A stretch of 64,000 nucleotides of DNA from Actinoplanes ianthinogenes. GTDB lineage: Bacteria; Actinomycetota; Actinomycetes; Mycobacteriales; Micromonosporaceae. Both the position numbers and the translations under genes were made by a program. Under the pieces are notes generated by a model. The model saw nothing but the letters and a program-made list of their open reading frames with translations. It searched no databases and was not told the DNA's origin. Below are positions 58,573 to 64,000 of this stretch, piece after piece. The stretch covers positions 2,497,501 to 2,561,500 of the forward strand of contig NZ_AP023356.1 of assembly GCF_018324205.1 (NCBI RefSeq), given 5' to 3'. Within the stretch, counting starts at the first letter, position 1, and each line of letters starts with the position of its first letter.

Positions 58573-58989
58573 TCACGGAACGGGGTCCCCGGTACCGAAC
58601 GGGACTCGCGGACCACACCTGCGGAGCCGCGCCGCCGCCAGCCCGAGCCCTTTCCGCAGCCCATACCTTTCGATCGCCGCCAATGCGTATGCACTGCACG
58701 TGGGCCGGTACCGACACCGGGTCGGCAGTTTCGGAGAGACCTTCCGATAACCACGGATCGCGCCGGTCACCATCCGCTCAGCCGGCCGCGCGGTCGGCCG
58801 GTGCCCGAGCAACGCCACGATCGTCAACAACGTGCTGAGCCGGAACAGGTCACATCCGGGCACATCGCAATCACAGCCGGGAACGTCGCAATCCGGCAGG
58901 TCACACCCCGGATTGCAGTCACAGTTGTGATACCAGGGCTCCTTCTTCTCGGGCTCCTGGGGATCATCCGGCACGTTTTCCACCGGCAC
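58573..58989 (-). CDS. yidD: YidD-type membrane insertion factor with Cys/Asp-rich N terminus
   Basis: A 138-residue protein. The C-terminal 60 residues are YidD: GAIRGYRKVSPKLPTRCRYR, then PTCSAYALAAIERYGLRKGL and RLRRCGP. The N-terminal 50 residues are unusual, a run of Cys and Asp with Pro/Gly (CDCNPGCDLPDCDVPGCDCD), likely metal binding, then one membrane-prone helix. YidD helps YidC insert proteins. It lies 45 bases before the GlnH-like gene on the same strand. yidD normally sits in the rnpA-yidC cluster, so this may be a second copy. Start GTG 58989. Confidence 0.8.
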   Translation of the reverse strand: MPVENVPDDPQEPEKKEPWYHNCDCNPGCDLPDCDVPGCDCDVPGCDLFRLSTLLTIVALLGHRPTARPAERMVTGAIRGYRKVSPKLPTRCRYRPTCSAYALAAIERYGLRKGLGLAAARLRRCGPRVPFGTGDPVP

Positions 58990-59172
58990 ATGGTGCCGGA
59001 TGAACTCAAGCGCGCCCAGTCACCGAAGGAAAACCCCATTCAAGATCAAATTCTTCATCGACGCGCGTCCGCCGGGGTACGGACCGCATGCTCCCGCGCG
59101 GGCCGAGGGCGGCGATCTGGCCGCTGGCGCGTCCAAACCAATCGCCGCCCTCTTCACTGTCCGCGGCTGGTT

Positions 59173-59258
59173 CCGGAGATCAACCCCCGGCTGGCCTCCA
59201 CCGCCCTATCCCATGCCCGAATAGGGCGCTGGGAGCCAGCCCGGGGGTTGATCTCCGG
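59173..59258. repeat. Large inverted repeat in a gene-free stretch
   Basis: A 22-bp left arm (59173-59194, beginning CCGGAGATCAACCCCC) pairs with the right arm at 59236-59258 with one bulged C. Inside, CGCCCTAT (59202) pairs with ATAGGGCG (59221). The inner arm ends are GGCTGG and CCAGCC, as in the 63-bp repeats. The rest of the 639-bp stretch 58990-59628 has no gene that I can support. Confidence 0.7.
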
Positions 59259-59574
59259 CTGGCCCTCAGCTCCCAAGGCAGACGCGAGATCGGGCCAAGC
59301 CGCTCGACACCCCTGCGGCTGACTCCGCCCGCCGGCTGCCGACTGGTAGCTCGTTACGTTCGCGCGCCAGGCACGCGGGCTTGCTGGTCACGGCCCCGGC
59401 CGCCGGGTCACGGTCGGCCGATGATCCAGTCAGATCCGGTCCGGACCCTGGTCCCGGCCCGCCGCCCACTCACCGACCCACAGTCCAACTTCCGGTACGC
59501 CGGCAGCCCCCGAGCCCGCAACTGCCCCGCCCCACGCAATCCCGGCTGGCCCTGGCGGCCCTAACCGGACCTGC

Positions 59575-59628
59575 GATAGGGCCCTGAACACCAGCCCGAC
59601 AATCGCGGCTGGCCCTGGCGGCCCTAAC
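59575..59628. repeat. 63-bp hairpin repeat, copy left of the IS
   Basis: A copy of the unit found at 60737-61020, with outer arms TAGGGCC and GGCCCTA and inner arms CCAGCC and GGCTGG. It ends at the insertion point of the IS. A half unit precedes it (59541-59574). Confidence 0.8.
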
Positions 59629-60613
59629 TGTTCTGCCCAGAGAGGTTAGGAACGCGGCTGGCGGGTGAGCCGCCGATGGCGGAGTGGTAGCGGTGGTGAT
59701 TGTAGGTGTGCAGGAAACGGGGTAGGGCTTTGCGGCGGGCGTTTTCGCTGGTGTATGGCTTGGAGTAGGCCCATTCATCGGCCAGTGTGCGGTGGAAGCG
59801 TTCCACTTTGCCGTTGGTCTGCGGCCGGTAAGGACGCGTCTTTTTCACGGTGACGCCCAGCTCGGCGCAGGTCTCGCGCCAGAGGCGGGAGATGTAGCAG
59901 GAGCCGTTGTCGGTCAGTACCCGGGCGATGCTGATGCCGTGGCCGGCGAACCAGGTGTGGGCGCGTCGCCAGAAGGCGGTGGCGGTCTCTTTCGTTTCGT
60001 CGGCCAGGATTTCGGTGTAGGCCAGGCGGGAATGGTCGTCGAGGGCGGTGTGCAGGTAGGCGTAGCCGAGCCGGGCGCCGCCGAACCTGTCGGTGCGGTG
60101 CCCGGTCGTGGCGGTGCGGTTGAGTTTGCCCTGGGCGCGGCCTTGGGTGCGCCAGCCGCCGCCGTCGGGGATGTTGCCGAGTTTCTTGACGTCGACGTGG
60201 ATCAGATCGCCGGGCGCTTCGTGTTCGTAGCGGCGGACCGGTTCGGCGGTGGCCCGGTCCAGATGCGTCAGGGGTACAGCACCGGCCCGGCGCAGGATCG
60301 CGTGGCAGGTCGAGGCGGGCAAGCCGAGTCGCCAACCGATCCGGACCGGGCCCAGGCGCTGGCTGCGACGTAGATGCAACACTCGTCGTTCGATCGGCCG
60401 GGGTGTGCGGCGGGGACTGTGACGCGGCCGGCTGGGCCGATCGCGCATGCCGGCGGCGCCCTCGCTCTGGTAGCGGTCGGCCCAGCGTTTCGCTGTCGTC
60501 GGGCTGACCTGGAACCGATCCGCGGCCCGCCGTAGCGACCAGCCGTCATCGACGACGCACCGGGCCAGCCTCAATCGGCCGCGTTCGGTCAACGGAGCGT
60601 TAGCGTGGGGCAC
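59624..60613 (-). CDS. IS481-family transposase
   Basis: This 329-residue DDE transposase has an N-terminal helix-turn-helix (DGWSLRRAADRFQVSPTTAK near 24), a second HTH (RPIERRVLHLRRSQRLGPVR) and the catalytic core: Asp in LIHVDVKKLG near 140, Asp in ARVLTDNGSCYI near 228 and Glu in NGKVERFHRTLADEW near 263. GTG 60613 has GGAGG upstream. Its final Ser codon and stop (TAG at 59624-59626) run past the IS end into the flanking sequence, so the stop codon is supplied by the target. Confidence 0.92.
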   Translation of the reverse strand: MPHANAPLTERGRLRLARCVVDDGWSLRRAADRFQVSPTTAKRWADRYQSEGAAGMRDRPSRPRHSPRRTPRPIERRVLHLRRSQRLGPVRIGWRLGLPASTCHAILRRAGAVPLTHLDRATAEPVRRYEHEAPGDLIHVDVKKLGNIPDGGGWRTQGRAQGKLNRTATTGHRTDRFGGARLGYAYLHTALDDHSRLAYTEILADETKETATAFWRRAHTWFAGHGISIARVLTDNGSCYISRLWRETCAELGVTVKKTRPYRPQTNGKVERFHRTLADEWAYSKPYTSENARRKALPRFLHTYNHHRYHSAIGGSPASRVPNLSGQNS

Positions 60614-60721
60614 GAGGACCTCCCGGGTGTGGTGTGGAACCTTCGACAAGCTCCACCTCACCCGGAGGTCCTCACCTATTTCAGCAAGTCAGCCCCGTTA
60701 CCAACGTCCGTGAGCAGAACA
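59629..60721. mobile_element. IS481-family insertion sequence, 1093 bp, intact
   Basis: Terminal inverted repeats begin TGTTCTGCCCAGAGAGGTTA on the left and TGTTCTGCTCACGGACGTTG on the right (read inward), 25 of 32 bases matching. A 6-bp target duplication CCTAAC flanks it (59623-59628 and 60722-60727). The transposase is complete. Removing the IS and one duplication restores a 63-bp repeat in exact register. Confidence 0.92.
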
Positions 60722-60727
60722 CCTAAC

Positions 60728-61020
60728 CCGGCCTGAGATAGGGCCCTGAACGCCAGCCCAACAAACACGGCTGGCCCTGACGGCCCTAACCGCACCCGGG
60801 ATAGGGCCCTGAACACCAGCCCAACAAACACGGCTGGCCCTGACGGCCCTAACCGCACCCGGGATAGGGCCCTGAACACCAGCCCAACAAACCCGGCTGG
60901 CCCTGACGGCCCTAACCGCACCCGAGATAGGGCCCTGAACACCAGCCCAACAAACCCGGCTGGCCCTGACGGCCCTAACCGCACCCGAGATAGGGCCCTG
61001 AACACCAGCCCGACGATCAC
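60728..61020. repeat. Five 63-bp tandem hairpin repeats
   Basis: Units begin (GATAGGGCCC) at 60737, 60800, 60863, 60926 and 60989, exactly 63 bp apart. Each can fold: TAGGGCC pairs with GGCCCTA, and CCAGCC with GGCTGG around a 10-base loop. The last unit changes into the long hairpin that follows. Two minus-strand frames stay open across the array only because 63 is divisible by three. Confidence 0.9.
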
Positions 61021-61073
61021 GGCTGGCGCCCATAGCCCTATTCGGGGACGGAATAGGGCTATGGGCACCAGCC
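61021..61073. repeat. 22-bp stem hairpin ending the repeat array
   Basis: GGCTGG, C, a 16-base arm GCCCATAGCCCTATTC, a 7-base loop, the complementary arm GAATAGGGCTATGGGC, A, CCAGCC. Only the C/A position mismatches. There is no T run on either side. It may be a strong transcription block, an RNA element or a recombination target. Confidence 0.8.
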
Positions 61074-61290
61074 CGGGTTCTTGGCCCGCGCTGCCGGGAC
61101 TGATCCAGGGCGGGACAACCGTGGTGAGCATCAGGCGGAGAACCGGGATGGGGCGGTGTGAGCACACGATCGGCGTATCGGGAACCAGCACCGCCCTGGG
61201 CATCCGCTCGGCCGCTACCGGGACCGCGGGCCGCACGCCATCGAAGGAGCGGACCGCGAGCGGCGGCCGCGACCCGGAACCACAGACCCC

Positions 61291-61389
61291 GTGGCCTGGC
61301 ACCCACACCGCGACCGACCACGGACCGCTAGCGGCGGCGGCCGCCGGGACCCACGGACCCGTGGCCTGGCACGCAGACCGCGACTGACC
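61291..61389. repeat. Two imperfect 70-bp direct repeats
   Basis: GTGGCCTGGCAC begins at 61291 and again at 61361, each followed by similar CACACCGCGAC / CAGACCGCGAC sequence. They lie in the gene-free 493-bp stretch between the hairpin and treZ, where I see no other feature. Confidence 0.55.
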
Positions 61390-61566
61390 GCACGGACCAC
61401 GGGCGGCGGCGGTGACCGGGCCCGGCAGATCTGTGGCCGGGCACGGAGAACCCGGGCGGCAGCCGTGGGTGAGCCGGGAAGAACGTGCTCACGTGGTCGG
61501 TCGACGACGTCCCGCCGCGGACGACGCGGCGGGACGAAGCGGTCAGGCGGAAACGCGAAGGAGGGG

Positions 61567-63300
61567 TCAGCGGGAGGTTCGGACCACGACGGCGCTTTCG
61601 GGTGGGAGGACCACTCGGTCGCGTTCCAGCACGACGCCTTCGGCGGTGGCGAGCAGGACGGCGGACGGGACGGCTCGCAGGCTCACCGTCTGGGGGGCGT
61701 CGGCCAGGTTGGCGGCGACCGCGTGGCGGCCTCGGCGGATCACCACGAACTGGTCGCCGTGCCACACCTCGACCTGGGAGAGCCAGGGGTCGGTGAGGTC
61801 GGGGGTCTCGCGGCGGAGACGGATCAGTTTCTTGTAGAGCGCCAGCATCTCGGCGTGGCCGGGCTTGCCCAGCTCGGCCCAGTCCAGCTTGGAGCGCTCG
61901 AAGGTGGCCGGGTCCTGCGGGTCGGGGACCTCGGCCTCGGCCCAGCCGTGCCGGGCGAACTCGCGCCGCCGGCCGTTCTGCACGGCGGCCGCCAGGTCCG
62001 GCTCGGGGTGGCTGGTGAAGAACTGCCACGGGCTGCTGGCCGCCCACTCCTCGCCCATGAACAGCATCGGGGTGAACGGCGAGGTGAGCAGCAGGGTGGC
62101 CGCGACCTTGAGCAGGCCGGGCGAGAGGGTCGCGGTGAGGCGGTCGCCGACCGCGCGGTTGCCGATCTGGTCGTGGTTCTGCAGGAAGGCGACGAACCGG
62201 TGTCCGGGGGTACGCTGCCGGTCGACCGGGCGCCCGTGCCGCCGGCCGCGGAACGACGACCAGGTCCCGGCGTGGAAGAACGCGCCCTCGAGGACGGTGC
62301 GCAGGCAGTCCAGCGAGCCGAAGTCGCCGTAATAGCCCTGCCGCTCCCCGGTGAGCAGGGTGTGCAGCGCGTGGTGCACGTCGTCGTCCCACTGCGCGTG
62401 CAGGCCGTAGCCACCGGCCTCGCGCGGGGTGATCAGTTTCGGATCGTTCAGGTCCGACTCGGCGATCAGCGACAGCGGGCGGCGCAGCGCCGTGGAGAGC
62501 GACTCGACCTCGACCGCGAGCTGCTCCAGCAGGTGCACGGCGCCCTCGTCGTGCAGCGCGTGCACGGCGTCCAGCCGCAGGCCGTCGACGTGGTAGTCGC
62601 GCAGCCACATCAGCACCGAGTCGGCGATGTAGCGCCGGACCTCGCCGGAGTCCGGGCCGTCCAGGTTGAGCGAGCTGCCCCACGAGTTCGAGCCGGTGGA
62701 GAGGTAGGGCGCGAACATCGGGGCGTACGCGCCGGAGGGGCCGAAGTGGTTGTAGACGACGTCGAGCACCACCCCCAGACCCTTGCGGTGGGCCGCGTCG
62801 ACGAACCGTTTCAGGCCGTCCGGCCCGCCGTACGCCTCGTGCGGCGCGAACCAGCAGACCCCGTCGTAACCCCAGTTGTGCTCGCCGTTGAACGCGTTCA
62901 CCGGGAGCAGCTCGACCAGGTCGACACCGAGCTCGACCAGGTGATCGAGGCGCTCGATGGCGGCGTCGAACGTGCCGTCCGGGGTGAACGTGCCGATGTG
63001 CAGCTCGTAGAGCACCGAGCCGGGCAGCTGCCGCCCGGTCCACGCCTGATCGGTCCAGCCGAAGGCGCCGTGGTCGTAGACCCGGCTGGGCCCGTGCACG
63101 CCCTGCGGCTGCCAGGCCGACCGCGGGTCCGGCACCGGGGTGTCGAAATCGGGCAGCACGTAGGAGTAGTCGGTGCCCGGGCCGGCCGACGGCACGTCGA
63201 GGCGCCACCAGCCACCGTCGCCCGGCTCCATCGGATGTTCGTGATCGTCCAGGCGCAGCTTGGGCGACTTCTCCGGCGCCCATACCTCGAAGGTCGTCAT
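61567..63300 (-). CDS. treZ: Malto-oligosyltrehalose trehalohydrolase
   Basis: This 577-residue GH13 enzyme releases trehalose from maltooligosyl-trehalose. An N-terminal beta domain (FEVWAPEKSPKLRLDDHEHP, ending YDHGAFGWTD) precedes the barrel: VELLPVNAFNGEHNWGYDGV near 148, GLGVVLDVVYNHFGPSGAYA near 192, GLRLDAVHALHDEG near 245 (nucleophile Asp), LIAESDLNDPKLIT near 280 (acid Glu) and LQNHDQIGNRAVGDR near 375. ATG 63300 follows the treY stop by 1 base. TreY and TreZ together turn glycogen-type glucan into trehalose. Confidence 0.95.
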   Translation of the reverse strand: MTTFEVWAPEKSPKLRLDDHEHPMEPGDGGWWRLDVPSAGPGTDYSYVLPDFDTPVPDPRSAWQPQGVHGPSRVYDHGAFGWTDQAWTGRQLPGSVLYELHIGTFTPDGTFDAAIERLDHLVELGVDLVELLPVNAFNGEHNWGYDGVCWFAPHEAYGGPDGLKRFVDAAHRKGLGVVLDVVYNHFGPSGAYAPMFAPYLSTGSNSWGSSLNLDGPDSGEVRRYIADSVLMWLRDYHVDGLRLDAVHALHDEGAVHLLEQLAVEVESLSTALRRPLSLIAESDLNDPKLITPREAGGYGLHAQWDDDVHHALHTLLTGERQGYYGDFGSLDCLRTVLEGAFFHAGTWSSFRGRRHGRPVDRQRTPGHRFVAFLQNHDQIGNRAVGDRLTATLSPGLLKVAATLLLTSPFTPMLFMGEEWAASSPWQFFTSHPEPDLAAAVQNGRRREFARHGWAEAEVPDPQDPATFERSKLDWAELGKPGHAEMLALYKKLIRLRRETPDLTDPWLSQVEVWHGDQFVVIRRGRHAVAANLADAPQTVSLRAVPSAVLLATAEGVVLERDRVVLPPESAVVVRTSR

Positions 63301-63301
63301 C

Positions 63302-64000
63302 TCACTCTTTCACCAGAAGAGCGACGGGATAGGTGTGCAGCAGCTCGGCAACGGCCAGGCGATTTCCACCGTAGCTGGCGTTCGTGAACACTTCCGTCCA
63401 ACTGTGTCCGTCGAGTGACAACGTGGTGTCGTGCCATCCGCCGTGGCGTGACAATCCGACCGGCAGCCGGGTGGCCACCACCACCACGCCGCCGCGGTCG
63501 AAGGCCAGCACGTGCTCGCCCACCCGGCCCTCGGCGAACACCGGCCGGTACGTGCTGAACAGCTCCGGCCGCTGCCGGAGCAACCGCAGGGTACGGCTCA
63601 CCACCAGCAGCTTCGCCGCGCCGGTCTCGTCGATCGGGGGCTGCCAGCCCTCCTCGAGGCGGCCGAGCAGCTCGCGGCGGGCGGCGAAGTCGACCGGCCG
63701 CCGGTTGTCCGGGTCGACCAGCGAGTAGTCCCACAGCTCGGTGCCCTGGTAGACGTCCGGCACCCCGGGCATGGCCAGCTGCACGAGTTTCTGACCGAGC
63801 GAGTTGGCCCAGCCGGGCGGCGTGATCGAGGCGGCGAAATCGGTCACCTCCCGGTGCAGCGCCGGGTCGTCGTAGATCTTGTCGACCATCTCCCGCAGTG
63901 CCGTCTCGAACGCCTCGTCGGGGCGGTACCAGCTGGTGACGGCGGCGGACTCACGGGCGGCCTTCACCGCGTACGCAAGCAGTCTGTCCCTGTCGATCGG
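63302..64000 (-). CDS. treY: Malto-oligosyltrehalose synthase, C-terminal part
   Basis: The frame is open to the right edge, so only the last 232 codons are seen. Typical C-terminal segments are LAYAVKAARESAAVTSWYRP, MPGVPDVYQGTELWDYSLVD and DNRRPVDFAARRELLGRL. TreY converts the reducing-end glucose of maltodextrins to a trehalosyl end, the substrate of TreZ encoded next. The genes are one base apart and surely one operon; treX may lie upstream, outside the window. Confidence 0.93.
   Translation of the reverse strand, partial: PIDRDRLLAYAVKAARESAAVTSWYRPDEAFETALREMVDKIYDDPALHREVTDFAASITPPGWANSLGQKLVQLAMPGVPDVYQGTELWDYSLVDPDNRRPVDFAARRELLGRLEEGWQPPIDETGAAKLLVVSRTLRLLRQRPELFSTYRPVFAEGRVGEHVLAFDRGGVVVVATRLPVGLSRHGGWHDTTLSLDGHSWTEVFTNASYGGNRLAVAELLHTYPVALLVKE

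Noticed and set aside
60728..61020. Possible CRISPR array
   Set aside because: The units are contiguous 63-bp copies without unique spacers, and there are no cas genes.
60676..61321. Two overlapping minus-strand frames with 21-residue repeats
   Set aside because: They are open only because the 63-bp repeat is a multiple of three; no start signal is present and both frames are equally open.

Overview
This window is high-GC actinobacterial DNA, most likely from Micromonosporaceae (Actinoplanes- or Micromonospora-like). The evidence is the GC-rich third codon positions, frequent GTG and TTG starts, XRE-DUF5753/DUF397 regulator pairs, several leaderless-type promoters and the set of chromosomal genes. 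It falls into two parts.

Positions 1 to about 24-25 kb (possibly to 29 kb) are part of a siphovirus-type prophage, all on the plus strand apart from one tiny gene. In order: the end of the tape measure gene, distal tail, three minor tail/fibre genes, endolysin and two holin candidates (1-8094); dNMP kinase and a putative regulator (8286-10105); Cas4/RecB-like nuclease, LAGLIDADG endonuclease, a phiC31 Gp3-like directionality factor, GNAT-like protein, resolvase-like nuclease and an Lsr2-like domain (10320-13769); primase-helicase and family A DNA polymerase (14275-18981); two sigma-like factors and small proteins (19011-22962); and a DUF2637/SpdB-like membrane protein with a helix-turn-helix tail (22959-23786). 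No integrase is visible, so at least the left end and the capsid/packaging genes lie outside. Two dispersed DNA motif families run through the prophage: seven copies of GAACAC-N11/12-TGGCCCACT placed 30-57 bases before genes, and perfect palindromes TTGCGCAAG-N4-CTTGCGCAA around the sigma-like genes. Together they look like a private regulatory circuit.

Positions 23.9-28.9 kb are an accessory block: complete MurF-like and MurC-like ligase genes facing each other across one bidirectional terminator, three small minus-strand genes (two with a Cys-x2-Cys-Gly ... Pro-Trp-Pro-Cys motif), and a DUF5753 repressor with its DUF397 partner behind a five-copy GTGCAA repeat. Whether this is prophage cargo or a separate island cannot be decided here.

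From 29.1 kb onward the content is ordinary chromosome: pirin, GNAT, a Clp-N protein with a small HTH gene under a doubly operated leaderless promoter, M29 aminopeptidase, methyltransferases, phospholipase D, a NarL-type two-component pair, and a purine-breakdown region (39.4-48.9 kb). That region holds OHCU decarboxylase, HIU hydrolase, uricase, an 8-oxoguanine/guanine deaminase-type hydrolase, malate synthase, a citrate-lyase-beta-like protein, allantoinase and allantoicase. It would take purines to urea and glyoxylate and feed glyoxylate into malate. HrpB helicase, a methyltransferase, a membrane GGDEF-EAL protein, and a yidD / GlnH-like / GlnX-like / PP2C set follow. The right end has an array of 63-bp hairpin repeats interrupted by an IS481-family element, then treZ and the end of treY.
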